Position numbers and translations under genes: made by a program. The notes beneath the pieces are model-generated. The model had not been told where the DNA came from. It saw only the letters and a list, made by a program, of their open reading frames with translations, and made no database searches. 64,000 nt of DNA from Stagonosporopsis chrysanthemi (lineage: Eukaryota; Ascomycota; Dothideomycetes; Pleosporales; Didymellaceae), in assembly GCA_022560025.1 (NCBI GenBank), contig JAFISE010000098.1, forward strand, positions 60,616-124,615, given 5' to 3'. Below, one piece after another: positions 42,799 to 55,077 of the stretch (position 1 is the stretch's first letter; every line of letters starts with the position of its first letter).

Positions 42799-45385
42799 TC
42801 AAAGCTCTTGCTGTTCGCTTCCATAGCCCGACACAAAGTAACCTTCAACACCCTTGACGCCTTGACCTCTCCTGTTCGCCGGAGGCTGTGGCCAATTCTC
42901 AAGAATCTTCTGTTCTCCCGTCAACGTGAAGTTGATCGTAGCTAGTGGCCCGTTGTCGATTAGAATACTGTAGTCTCCCGGATACAGAACTTTGTTTCCG
43001 TCCGTGTCAACTCTCGCAAGGCTTGCAAGCGTAAGGTTCAGCATTGCGGTGTCTGAAGCTCCAGCGGCGATACCGAACAGACGTTGGTAGGAAAAGAGAG
43101 ATTTCCTGGGTCGAGGCGAAGGCCCAAAATTGCCAGCGATAAAACCCAACGTCACGTAGTCAGATCCAGTAGTACCAGTATTGGTGATATTTACAGCTAC
43201 TGAGGCGAATGCGCACTGGTTGAGGTTGGTTGAGTTGATGCTTGGGCACGCTGAGAGTAAGTCCCCAATGGCGTAGCTCTGATCAAGCCTAGATGTGATA
43301 TTCGCTGAGAAGCTGGTGTAGTGCAGGCCGAAGCCAAACTCATAGACCGGAGTGTTCTTGTACCATTTGTAGGTACGACCTGGATTGTTATCGCCTGGTC
43401 GGAGGCTCATGTTTGTCATGGGGACCTCGCTGATGTAAGAGGATGGGTATTGTGTCTGTGGAAGACGGCCAGCTGGAGCCGTCTTGCCGGTCAGAATGTC
43501 GACAATCGCAGAGCCACCGTCCTGGCCCGGATAACCAGCCCACAACAAGGCTGAAATGTTCGGATTATTGGCGATAGGTGAGGAGTCAATTTGACCTCCA
43601 CCCATGCTTACAACAACGACAGGCTTGCCAGTGTCTGCTAGCTGGGTGATGACGTCGAGTTGTGCGCCGCTCCACTGTAGTGAGGTGCGGTCATGCCCCT
43701 CCTCTTCATCACTGTTACTGATACCTCCAACATAGATGAGAACATCGCTCGCATCCATAGTCGGTTTGAGATTGAGCCAGCGGTTCGTAGTAGGATCGCC
43801 TTGACCTCCAGGATTGCCACCTGCATAGTTGACAGAGATGTTTGCTGCTTGCAAAGCATATAATGGCCCGTGCAAGTATGTTGGCTCACCAGCATAGTTG
43901 CCTGTATTTGTCAGAATAGCTTTTCCAGAAGATTCAAGAAATACACCGACATACCAAGCAGTTGTGTTGTAGCATTTGCCCAATCACCGAAGAGACCCAC
44001 AGATTGAGATGCCTCCACCGTTAAGGGCAGCACACCGTTGTTCTTCAGAAGCACAATGCCTTCCGCAGCAGCCCTTCTTGCCAGCTGTTGTGACGCATTT
44101 GTTGCGACCGCGTCCCAACCTAATTGCCTGTATGGCTGGCTGTCAGCTGGATCGAACCAACCTAGCCGAATCAGAGATGAATACTGCCGAATCAGTGCCT
44201 GATCAAGCGTTGTCTCATTGACCAGGTTTTGGTTGAATGCGCCAGGCAGGTGGTTCTGCATGTATACGCCACAATCAAGGTCAGTGCCAGCAATGAGTGA
44301 ATCAGCTACAGCCTGCTCGCGTGTAGCAGACCACGCGTGTGGAAGGTAAACATTCTGGATCGAGTCGCAATCTGAAGTGACCCATTGCTCCTCATTAGTC
44401 CAGCCCCAGTGCTCACGCAAGATGGTCTGGAGAAGGTAGGGATCGGCACATGTGGGCACGCCGTTGAGTGCGTCTAACTCCGTTAGCAACAACTCTCAGT
44501 CTGTCAACAATACGTTAGCGAGATGGATCAACTTACTGTAAGAGCACATGAAAGCGCCTACGTTGGCCTCAACACAAGCCTGGAAGGGAGCTAGATAGTA
44601 CTCCACAAGTTCTTGCTGCGAAATTTGAACATCGTTCTGGTACCTAAGATTGCCGTTCCAGTCCTCGATGTCGTACCCAGCAAAGTGTTTACATGTAGCT
44701 ACAACACGCTTGTACGGATCTGTTACATCTCCTTGAAGGCCGAGAATCAAAGCTTTGACATATGAGGAGAGGTGATAAGAGTCCTCTCCAGGAGTCTCTT
44801 GGCCACGGCCCCAGCGAGGATCTCTGAAGGGGTTGATGTTCTATTTAAACATTAGCAAACAACAACGGACGGGAAACAGGGAGGCATGCAGGTGTCCAAA
44901 AGTCTAACCCGGTACGATTCGCGTTGTTGAAAGCTCTAGCCTCGATAGAAATGACCCTGGCGACCTCGGTGATGAGGGCATTATCGAAGGCAGCACCCAT
45001 GAGGATAGGTTGAGGGAATGAGGTTGAGTAACTGTATTCTCCTGAATCACTGAAGTTGGTTCCAGGCCCTGCAATGCCGTGAAGACCCTCGCTCCACCAT
45101 TGATAGGGTGGGATGCCTAGACGTTCGACTCCTTGTGAAGCACTTGAAGTAGCGTTAATCTTTTCTTCGAGCGTGTATAAAGCGACGAGAGAGCTGGCAC
45201 GATCACGTGGTGCTGACAATACTGACTTAGCGAAAAGATAGTTCTGAACACACATAGGACGTACCAGCCGAAGGGTTACATATTGTCTCATTATTCAACG
45301 GGCCACTGGTGCAATCTGGGAAGAGCGCATAGGCGCTCGTTACCCACAAGAGCACGAGATAGTTTCGGGCGCTGTACATGATCAT
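42799..45385 (-). CDS. Secreted GH3 beta-xylosidase
   Basis: Five exons on the minus strand: 45385-45265, 45212-44890, 44840-44537, 44473-43955 and 43901-42799, 789 aa. It cleaves xylose from xylo-oligosaccharides outside the cell. A signal peptide (LVLLWVTSAYA) precedes the mature start LFPDCTSGPL. The GH3 core shows PPYQWWSEGLHGIAG, FWTPNINPFRDPRWGRGQET, KHFAGYDIEDWNG, and the nucleophile Asp in VTSDCDSIQNVY (near residue 282). The C-terminal fibronectin III-like part includes YEFGFGLHYTSF and RPRKSLFSYQRLFG. Length and order match fungal XlnD-type enzymes. Intron 2 (44889-44841) needs a GC donor to keep the conserved FWTPNINPF. ATG 45379 is an alternative start. Expression is expected to depend on xylan signals, though I did not verify a binding site. 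Confidence 0.94.
44841..44889 (-). other. Probable GC-AG intron in the beta-xylosidase
   Basis: Donor GCATGC, GCTAATG branch-like site, acceptor AATAG, 49 nt, phase 0. It gives FWTP-NINPF, which is conserved in GH3 xylosidases. The alternative GT donor 12 nt inside leaves four extra residues (ACLP) and a 37-nt intron. Confidence 0.75.
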
Positions 45386-47179
45386 CGCACACAGCTGGAA
45401 CTTCCTTTTTGCACTGTTTCACTGACTTCATCGACGTCTTTTATAGCGATCTAAATAGCCGCGGGTTGTCGTTGTACCCCGAAGTCAGGTCATTAACACA
45501 AGGTACGATGTGTGTGTGTCATAGTTCATTGTAGGTGCAGTCAGACATCGGTCGCGACGCCGTGCAGGCTATCGTTTCCTTGTCAATTGATCGATGCTCT
45601 GCTCGGCACTCGGCTGCCAGCCACAACCGTTGCTTCGCTGCGGGACCCCGCAGACGAGGTGAGGGGCTGACACTAGGAGGTATATGCGCAGTATCATTGG
45701 GCCTGCAATCAGGCTGAAATGTTGATCGACATGGCAACCGTGGAATGTCGCAGAGCGGCACTTGACAATGATCCGCAAATGCAGAGCCTAGAAGAAGAGA
45801 CGCTAGTTGACCGTAATGTCATTGGATCTGGTGAACTGCGGAAGACACACGGAGGATCATCCTGGTATTGTAGTGCAACTGCACCAAGGAAGCTCTAAAT
45901 ACGTTCCCCGAGCACCGCAATGTGACGACTCAGCTAGCTATAGTGAGATGTTAACCATGTGACCTCGCGGATGTGATCCTGCGCGGATGCGGGTATCGTA
46001 CACTTGACTTGGCAACGCCGTCTTTATTATGCTTGTTTCAATCCCTTGAATGTTGATTCAAATGCGCGCAACTGTTTGTATCGTTATCTTGCCAGAAGGC
46101 GCACCAGTTGGCATTACGAGACGCAGAACTGACCCTTTCGTGCGCGCACCGATGCTATTCACGTTTTTCTTGAAATACCGCACTACAGAAACGCCTGAGA
46201 ACGACAACGGACGCCTTTCACCCGACTGGAGCTGATTCAATGCCGAATAGTCGTACAATGTGCCGTGCAGTGGAAAAAAACTGAGCCAGAGTTGGTCATG
46301 GAGAGCTTATCTTGAGCCTTGAGGTTTAACGGCACACAGCGCGGCAGGTACATACAGCGACAGGCAATGGCGCAATAAACGCGTACAGCAACAATATTAA
46401 TGCCGCATTGCAACAATACTGTAGAAGGTCGCAAGCACCATGGACAGGGACCAATCCGAATCAAAGAGGTACCATGGGCTGTCTCCTGCTTTGCTGGAAG
46501 CTCGGGCTGTTGCGGACGACATTGTGATTCCTACGAGGTAACTGAACCATCTTATGAGATGGTCTCTGATCTTACATGACAACGTATTCCTCGAGACATC
46601 TATAACACCTTTGGGAATCCGTTAAAGCGTTTCTTACTGCAATGTTGCGCTCACTTTCTCTGCGACATAAAAGGCTGCCAGGAGTCCGATGATCGCACCG
46701 ACGGAGTGATGACGCAGCCCGGATCTTTATCCTGTCCTCACGACGCCCCCACCCTTGTACGAAAGGGGTCGAGACTGGACAATGCAGTAGCAAGGTATCT
46801 GCCGCGGGAGGGACGTTTTTTTGTACATCGAGGCATTGGATTGTTGATCCGATTGCTGAATTGGATGAGTGCCAAGACTCGCGCTACAACATGTGTCCGT
46901 GAGAAGCCCTCGTCGTCATGTCACTGATGTGCCCCAAGAGCAACCTCTTCGAACCCAGTATTTGTCACATAACACCGTTGAGAACGAGGTTTGTCATCAC
47001 TGTGAGGTGAGATAGCGTTCTCAGGGGCGACGCGAGCGAGTTATATCCGAGCCGGTCACGGCGCAGACATTGCCGACTTCTGAACGAACACCAACGCTCG
47101 TTTGTGTACATACGCAGCGCATCAATCGCTGGAGAGGGACCGCTGTTCTTTACAATCGGAACTGAATCCGGATTTATCA
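45386..47179. other. Gene-free stretch, 1.8 kb
   Basis: The left part is the xylosidase promoter, the right part that of the MFS gene; the two genes are divergent. Short frames only, none recognised. Confidence 0.4.
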
Positions 47180-49821
47180 ATGAGACGACCTACCAGCAGC
47201 AGCGACAGCTCTATACGAGATGGGTGCGGGATCAGCGAATCAAACAGCTGCGACACACACCACGATGCCCACGTGAGCGGTGACGAAGAGAAGGCAATAG
47301 GTCTGGATGGTACTGAGCACCTGGCATCGAAGGAGGAAGAGATTGTGCCATCTGGGAGATCGCGGAGTCGCGGGAGGCGGTCGCAAGACAGCAAAAGTCT
47401 GAAGAGGATCGAGTCACACCATTCAAGAGCAGGCGCTGATGGGTACACCTGGCACCATAACGGAGATGAGAGCAGCCAACGACCGAACAGAGCCAAGGCA
47501 GGTGTGGTGACTCCAGAGCCTTACTTGGTGGCATTTGATGGCGATGCGGACCCCGAGAATCCGCGGAGCATGTCCACCTTACGACGATGGGTCATCCTAC
47601 TGATCTGTGCAGCAAGTTCACTCTGCGTGTAAGTCTGATTACCTGGTGTTGGTATATCAAGCCACCTTGGATGTGGCTAACGGTATTGCGCACCAGGACC
47701 TGTGCATCGTCACTTTACACGTCAACCTATAGCCAGCTCGAGCCCGAGTTCGGATCTTCTCGGCTCGTCTGCACGCTTGGCCTTTCGCTGTTTGTAGCCG
47801 GGTTGGGTACTGGTCCAATGGTTTTATCTCCGCTTTCTGAGGTGTGTTTTCCACAATGCAGGTGTATGCATGACTGCGCATTGACATATGCTCACGGGTG
47901 CAGTTCTTTGGCCGACGACCGATCTACATTGGCTCATTCACGCTTTTCCTCATCTGGCTGATCCCATGTGCTGTTGCTCGCAACATCCAGACCATGTTGA
48001 TCTCGAGATTTTTCGATGGTTTAGCGGGCTCAGCGTTTCTTAGTGTAGCCGGTGGCACCGTGGGAGACATGTTCGCTAAACATGTAAGGCATCGCAATAC
48101 TGAGACCTTGATTCAGCTAACGCATCTGAAGGAACTATCCGCGCCGATGATGATCTATTCTGCCGCGCCATTTATTGGCCCTGAGGTTGGCCCCTTGGTT
48201 GGAGGCTTCATTGTTGAGAACACCTCCTGGCGATGGTAAGTGCCGCAAGACCCACTCATCAGTGTTGCACAACCTGCTGTTCGATTCGTCACTATCTGAC
48301 GGTCCAACCATTCACATTACTTTTTATGTCGTTCATTCGTAGCCATCACTGTGCTCTCATGACTCGAAGTGGTGTACTGACATCAAGCAGGTGCTTTTAT
48401 GTACTCATCATCTGGTCCGGATTACAGGTAAGGCAGTGCCACCCGCCACGCGATCTATTACTGACACTACATGTCAGCTGTTCTTGATCGTGTTCTTCGT
48501 ACCTGAAACATATCACCCAGTTCTGCTGCGCCGCAAAGCTATTCGCTTGCGAAAAGAGACTGGCAACCAAGAGTGGATTGCACCTATCGAGAAACTTGAC
48601 CGATCAATTGCTAAGACGGTTTTATGGTCATGCATCCGCCCGTTTCAACTTCTCTTCTTTGAGCCAATGGTGAGCAGCCCGAAGTCGCGTGAAGATTTAT
48701 TGGTGGGCTTACTCTCGTGTTCAAGTGCCTCAACCTATGCATCCTTTCTGCAATCTTACTTGGAATCTTGTACCTTTGTAAGTCCTGTACTGCAGATCTC
48801 CACGCACTCCTAGCTGATGCTGGGAAGTCTTTGGCGCATTTCCGTTGGTCTTCCGCACCAATCATGGTTTCAGCGTCTCGCAAGTCGGTCTTGCGTTCTT
48901 GGGCTTGTTCGTGGGCATGCTCACAGGTATCTGTACCGATCCGATCTGGAGGAGAATCTACGGCAGGCTCGTGCGGCAGCGAGAGGCGCAAGGGGGTGAG
49001 CCTGGGGGTTCAGAACCAGAGTTTCGGCTTCCGTCAACAATACTTGGCGCTTGGGTCGTTCCAATTGCACTTTTTGGTAAGTCGTTGCCTACCCTTGTCA
49101 TTCCAGCATCCTTCTAATCACGTTGCATGCAGGGTTTGGGTGGACCACATACTCGTCGTAAGTGATTGCTTCTGGAAAACGTGTTGGGCTGTCGCTAACA
49201 TCCTTGACTGCAGCGTGCACTGGATAGGTATGACAGACCAGGGATACCATTATGCTGTAATTGTAGCTGACCACGACACAACAGTGCCAATCATCTTCTC
49301 TGGTATTTTCGGTGTCGGGTAGGTCCAGTGCATTTTCAGAAGCTGCAAGCGTCATCGATCACGGAGTACTGATCACTTCATTCTTGCAGAATCATCTGGG
49401 TATACTCAGGAGTATTCACCTTTCTCGTCGAAGCAGTGAGTGTCACGAGAATCGGCCCCACAGCCTTTTGCAGTTGTTGACCTCGCCGACCAGTACCCTG
49501 TCTATGCTGCGAGTGCCCTAGCGGCGAACTCATTTGCAAGGTCGTACTTTGCAGCGGCCTTCCCTCTGTTCGGTGTTCAGATGTACAACAGTAAGTCTGA
49601 ATCGTGCGGCCTGATGAAAGAGCGGTCACTAATAAGGAAAAGATCTTGGATACCAGTGGGCGACATCCTTGCTCGCGTTCCTTGCCCTTGCTATGGCCCC
49701 GTAAGACGCACCCAAAGTAGCGGGTTTGGTAGTCGCTAACGCATAGAAACACAGATTCCCTATCCTGTTCTTTCGATTCGGCAAGCGGCTCAGGGGCAAG
49801 AGTAAGTTTGCATCAGCATAG
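47180..49821 (+). CDS. MFS multidrug-type transporter (DHA1), 15 exons
   Basis: Exons: 47180-47628, 47697-47841, 47904-48083, 48132-48235, 48391-48427, 48478-48669, 48726-48777, 48828-49076, 49133-49157, 49214-49227, 49285-49318, 49390-49435, 49494-49590, 49643-49700 and 49755-49821; 582 aa with every phase closing. A ~130-residue polar N-terminus rich in Ser, Arg and Asp precedes 12 helices. DHA1 marks are LYTSTYSQLEPEF, PLSEFFGRRPIYIGSF, the intron-joined GDMFAKHELSAPMMIY, PFIGPEVGPLVGGF, and the motif FFVPETYHPVLLRRKA. The end reads FPILFFRFGKRLRGKSKF, the usual DHA1 tail. Probable role: efflux of toxic compounds or metabolites at the plasma membrane. An upstream ATG at 47102 is possible. 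Fourteen introns, one flanked by a 14-nt exon, is extreme for this window. Confidence 0.88.
49214..49227 (+). other. 14-nt micro-exon of the MFS gene
   Basis: CGTGCACTGGATAG lies between TGCAG and GTATGA. It restores SSVHWIVPIIF between the flanking exons. Skipping it would shift the frame. Confidence 0.7.
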
Positions 49822-51613
49822 ACGGGCCGCTGAGTCGAGGCGAGGTGTGGCGGAATGCATTGGAAGGACCCTAATAATAGAGAAAGTGACACGGCAAGCA
49901 TGCCGTCATTATTGAATATGCTGCGTCTCCACGTGAGACGACATGAAGCAGGCCGGCTGGGCCCTTGTGTAACCTGACCTGAGCGCCACGAGGGCGGCCA
50001 CGCCTCGTTGAAGGACAGTGGGCGCACGTAACAGCAGCGGTTGCGGACAGTGCCGTTAGCGAGGAAGGGTACGAACGTGGCCAGCAAGCTAGCAGCACAG
50101 CGATTGAGACACATGAGGGCACACAAAGTCTCGCGAGGTGTAGACGAGGAGTGACATGATGCATTTGATGGTGACAGTGGGTCGTACAGGCCCCACGAAG
50201 GCGTATCTGCGGGCCACTAACGAGCGTTCGCCAGGCCGCGATCGCAGACTGGACACATGGCGGTGCGTAGGCGAGCCTCGAGGACATGCAGTCAGGCGTA
50301 GCGGCGGCTGCGTGCTGCTCTCCTGCGTGGTGAGAGCTGGGCGTGCACGAGGAAGATTGCGCAAAGAAAAGGGGACGTGTCATACAACGTGGTGAGGATG
50401 CCCGCTTACTCTATACACGCGAGCACACACGAGTACTTGGAAGCTTGATGGATAGCGTGCAGTAGCTCCAGACCGGCGTGCTGTAAGGAGCGAGTCTTGT
50501 GCGTGAGGCTCGAAATGGCCGCTCTGCCATGGATGATGTGCTTTTCCAGCTGTCAAAGAACGTCCACTCAGCGGCGCGGCGTCTCACGGGCCGGAGTGGC
50601 GGACAGGGCGGACAGGGCGGACAGAGCGGACAGGCGGACAGGCGGACAGGCGGACAGGGACCGAGGCTGAGGGCCGGCACAGACGAGGCATTGGCGCAAT
50701 ACCTACCTAGCAGCAAAGCTCGTCAGCAGCCAATTGCGGGGAACCGCGCACTTGGGCGCACTCCACACACGGCCTCGACGACCAGCACACGCAGAACGCA
50801 CACACGACCAGCGCCCGCCGCTTCGAGTCGCCGCTCCGCCTGCGCAATTGCATTGCCACCCTGGAGCCTTGGACCACTGCGCACCGAGTACTGGCGCACC
50901 GCACCTCCCGCCCAGCCGCCCCCACCCAGTTGCTGCTGCTGCCCTGCGATCGCTGCCGCTGCAGCTGGCTTCGACCGACACAGCCCTTCCAAGCGCCGTC
51001 CCACAGCGTCGACTGCTCCTTCCAGCGCCGCGCTGCGCTCCTGCCTTACTCGACAGCCTGCCCCACCCCAATATTCCAGCGCGCTCGCCTGACGGCTCTC
51101 TCGCCGCGGACGCGGGCCCTGCTCCAGTCGCACACCTCAGCTTCCAGCAGCATGGACGGCGCGTCTCGGTAGCAATCTACCCTCAAACATGATCCTGTGG
51201 CCCCGTGGAATGCTCTCTCGATTACATGGATCCCAGCTCTGTACCACAACCGTATTGCCCCATACCTGCGCACCGGATTGAGCGCGCTCTCAGATTGCCC
51301 TGACGTTGCGATCTTCATTACTCGGTCCTCCAACCCATTGGGCGCCCCACGACGCGCATTCATTGGGCACGCCCGTGTGCCACGACAGCTCTCGTTCGAG
51401 CAGCCAGCACACGCGTGACTTCACCACGAAACACGCCGCTGGAACACTGCTATCCGTGCCTCCGCTGAGACATTGGCTGAACCATTGTGCTGGGAACACC
51501 CCGAGCGCACCACTGACGGCTGCACGCAGCACTAAACGTGCGCCTACAGTGCGTGCTGTAGAACACAGCAGCATCCGTGCGAGGCTCCGGTAGGACCGAC
51601 ATTAGCTGATATC
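49822..51613. other. Gene-free, GC-rich stretch, probable ERT1 promoter and leader
   Basis: 1.8 kb. All frames in the 50.4-51.2 kb part are Arg/Pro/Ala-rich on both strands, as expected from GC-rich non-coding DNA. It contains a short tandem repeat (50598-50657). The right end must hold promoter and 5' leader of the regulator gene. Confidence 0.4.
50598..50657 (+). repeat. GGCGGACAG tandem repeat
   Basis: Four 9-bp units (GGCGGACAG, once AGCGGACAG) followed by three 8-bp units (GCGGACAG). The unit-length change excludes a coding repeat. Confidence 0.85.
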
Positions 51614-53818
51614 ATGTCGTCCCCAGACCAAGACGATGCCTCACCCTCGCCCGAATTCAGCGGCGACTACGACGAAGACATGGCTGCTGAACAAGTGAAC
51701 CAGAAAGACCACAAGGGCGATCCAGACAAGAAGGACGCCAATGGCCAGGCGAATAAAAATAATGCAAAGACGAGTAAGAGTAATGCAAAGGATCCACTGA
51801 GACCCCGGAGGAAGAAGGCAAGACGAGCGTGCTTTGCTTGTCAGCGCGCACATTTGACGTGTGGTGAGTTGCTGTCAATAGTTGACGAGTTCCATTTCGC
51901 TTTTACTGACTCGAGTAGGCGACGAACGACCCTGTCAGAGATGCGTCAGTCGCAACCTTGCCGAGAACTGCATGGATGGTGTGCGTAAAAAGGCCAAGTA
52001 TCTTCATGATGCCCCCGACGGCGCTCTCATGCCTGGCGTGGGTGGGCATTATCCCTACATGAACGGGAACCGGCCTACCCCTCTCCCAAGTCAGGATACT
52101 CAGGCCATCTCCATGGCCCAGCAGGGCAACCACTACGTTCAAGCACAGCCACAGGCATTTTATCCACCCAATTCTGCTACTGCACAACCGTACAATCAAC
52201 AACAATCGCCTATATCGCCCCCCTACCAGCACCCACAACAAGCTCCAGTACCAAATGTGGCAACGACAATGTCACAACCACAATCAGCGCAAATGCAACA
52301 ATTCGGTGGACCGTTGTTCGACCCAAGTGACCCTGCCCTGTTCAACTTTGACATCTCCAGCCTCAACTTTGGCAACCATTATGGGGCTTTGGAGTTCGGT
52401 ATGCTTGGACACATGTCGTCAGGAGCCGCCGAGACCCCACCAAATGACAACAGCATGATCAACTCGCAACAGACCGTCAACATATACAGCCCTCAAGTTC
52501 AAGCAGGTTATGTAAACCGGTCACAGCAGTCTTCCTTGATGCCAATGGATCCGAACAGCATGCAACCAGAGGACTGGCAGCAGCCTGGCTCTCGCAACGG
52601 TAGTTTGCAAGTTCAAACACCACACGGCACTCCCAATACAGCGACAGTAGACCACAGCAACCACCGACATGACAGCTTAAACGGTCCGCGTGCCTACGCT
52701 ATAGAACAGGGTCCCAGCAGCCACCATACAGCTAGTCCGGCATCGACAGACGCCAATTCGATATATGAAGCTGACAACCCCATGGTATCAGCTGCATTCT
52801 TTGCAAATCCACATCACCAGCAAATAAATCGGTCGCCAACTATGAGCCGGCGGCAACAAGAGAGCCGTCCGTCAAGTGACGCCCTACAACCCATACACTC
52901 GAACGGTGTGCGAAAGCGCCATCGAGATACGAAGAGTATCTACCAAGGCATCACCAGACCTCATGATTACGTCAAGGGCTATCACAAGCTGTTCCAGCTG
53001 ATCTTGACGAAGTATTCACGCCCCTGGGCCGCCAAGGCTCAAGAGTACGTGCAGAATTTCCGTGGTGTACTCGTTGATGTGCATTCCAAACTCGAGAAAG
53101 AAGACCTGATTCACCAAGAAAAGGGATTGCAACGACATCTTCTGACCCTGCAGGAACATTCCGCCGAGGTCGGAACACCCTTCGTCATTTGTCGTCGTAG
53201 TGGCGAGATTGTTAGCATGAACAAAGAGTTCACGATTTTGACCGGCTGGAAGCGCGAGGTGCTCCTTGGCGAGGAGCCCAATCTTACAGTGAACCAACAC
53301 GGCGATCGCGATCCCAACGAATCTGAGATGAGCACGCGAACCAACACAACGCCCACGATTGCCGCGCAACAAGCAGAGTCGGAGTCGGAGCCCCAGCCCG
53401 TCAACATCATCCAGCTCATGGATCCCAAGGGCGCATTGCAGTACCTTCAGCGCTTCTCGGAGCTAGCGTACCAGGACCCTCGCGGCTTTGCACACCAACG
53501 GGTCAACATGCTCCGCTACCAAACTAAGGCTGATGTCGAGCGCTTGGCTGAGCGTGAAATCAGGCGCGACGACAAAGAGATCATTAAGACCGAAGGTGGA
53601 GGCGTAAGGGTCCACCAGGGCGAGAGCGCAATGCAGAGGCTTGGCGCTAAGAAGGGCATGGTCGATTGCATGATCTGGTGGCATATCAAGCGCGACATCT
53701 TTGATATGCCGGTGCTGGTGTGTATGAGTGTAAGTCTTGTCCCTTCTGGTTTGTGAAGACGGTTACTAATGCCTGACAGGTCATGCCCGTTTTGGACAAG
53801 GGGCCTGGGCAGCATTAG
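51614..53818 (+). CDS. ERT1: Zn2Cys6 gluconeogenesis activator ERT1/AcuK
   Basis: Three exons: 51614-51863, 51919-53729 and 53780-53818, 699 aa. The binuclear zinc cluster [20 protein letters not shown] spans the first intron (six Cys, spacing 2-6-5-2-8) and is preceded by the basic DPLRPRRKKARRA. After it, DGVRKKAKYLHDAPDGALMPG is nearly diagnostic of the ERT1/AcuK family. A long Gln/Pro/Ser/Asn-rich middle follows. Residues ~500-590 form the PAS-like domain (PFVICRRSGEIVSMNKEFTI, LTGWKREVLLGEEPNL). The yeast homologue and Aspergillus AcuK switch on PEP carboxykinase and fructose-bisphosphatase genes for growth on non-sugar carbon. The last exon codes only 12 residues (VMPVLDKGPGQH). Confidence 0.92.
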
Positions 53819-54208
53819 ACTTGCAGTGAGCCTGTCAACAGGCTAGCTGGCCAGAGTCTTGAGTATCAGATCAGCCATCATAATATCGATTAATTCGACC
53901 GCTGTTACTTGCGGATTAAGTTACTTCACTTCTCTGCACCTGATGCAATTTTTTTGGTTTGATAATGGTTAATGGTTCGAAAAAAGATGGGCTGCGTCAT
54001 GCAATACGGCGTTTGTGGTGGAATCTCAGCATATTTGGGATACCAGACGGGGATTCACATTCTTCAAGACTACATCTTCACTGAACTGATATACTTGCAT
54101 CATTTGTGGCATTCATCGCTGGTATCTGTCTCTAATTGTGTAGTTGTGTATTTATCTACCTACACCTGTATCGTAAATCGCAGTCCTTCAAGCGTTTGAG
54201 CCACCCAC
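53819..54208. other. Intergenic, convergent 3' region
   Basis: Lies between the stops of ERT1 and riboflavin kinase. Short unrecognised frames only. Confidence 0.4.
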
Positions 54209-55077
54209 CTAACTCGGCAGCGTACTCACCGCAACCTCATCCTTCTGCCCCTTATCCCCAGGCACAAGCTTCACATTCTCCCTCTCGTCCTCCTCGTCAC
54301 CCTCAACGCTATGCCCCGCATTGACCTTCCCCTCATCTTTCCCTGTAACATGTCCCTCGCCCTCGCCCCCCTCTCCCTTCAACCACCCATCCTCCTTGCA
54401 CTTCTGATACGCCGGCCTATCCAAACTTCTCTGTGTAACCCTGATGTCCTCCCTAATATCTTCAACCAACGCTTCCTTACTCACATAATCGTACTCTGGC
54501 CTAATAAACCCCAGAATAACCAGACTCAGCTCCGCGCCGTAGAAATCCATCTCGAAATTCGCAAGGATGTGTATCTCAATCGACCGCGTCGTGTTCTTGT
54601 AGTACGGGTTATAGCCGATGCTGAGCACAGTCGGGTAGACGGGGGAGCGCGCGGTGGTGGAGCCTGAGGCGGTGTATTCGAGGTCTTGGACGGCGTGCGA
54701 GGAGGATTTGGACGGCGGGGTCGTGTCCGAGGTTGCTGAGGGCACGGAGGTGGTGTTGCTGGAGATGGTGCTGTGGTCGAGGGTGCAGAAGCCGTAGTAG
54801 ATTCCTGAGGAGAGGTCCGAGTGACCGTTTATGCTCAGCCCGGAGAGGGGGATGTTGGCCGTGGGGATGCCAAGCTAGGTCGATTGTTAGAAATGGTTTC
54901 TCCGAGAGCGCAAGGAGCTGTGGTGAGGATCAAGGAGGCGTAGTTTCCTGATATACGTACCTCCTTGCTGCCGCGTCCGAAACCCTTGATAACAGGCCCG
55001 CGAAGCTTGAGTGGGAACGGTGACTGTGGGGTATCTGGGCCGGCAATCGGGTCGCGCGCGCCTGTGGGGCGAACCAT
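54209..55077 (-). CDS. FMN1: Riboflavin kinase
   Basis: Two exons on the minus strand: 55077-54961 and 54874-54209 (intron 86 nt), 260 aa. It phosphorylates riboflavin with ATP to FMN. The N-terminal RGPVIKGFGRGSKE joins LGIPTANIPLSGL across the intron, giving the PTAN metal/ATP motif. Then come GIYYGFCTLD, PTVLSIGYNPYYKNTTRSIE with the catalytic Glu region, and YGAELSLVILGFIRPEYDYV followed by SKEALVEDIREDI. The last ~80 residues are a charged Glu/Gly/Lys-rich extension beyond the yeast Fmn1 length. A GTGAGT close to the stop could be the donor of a further intron, so the very end is uncertain. It shares a 362-bp promoter region with the divergent aldo-keto reductase. Confidence 0.92.
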
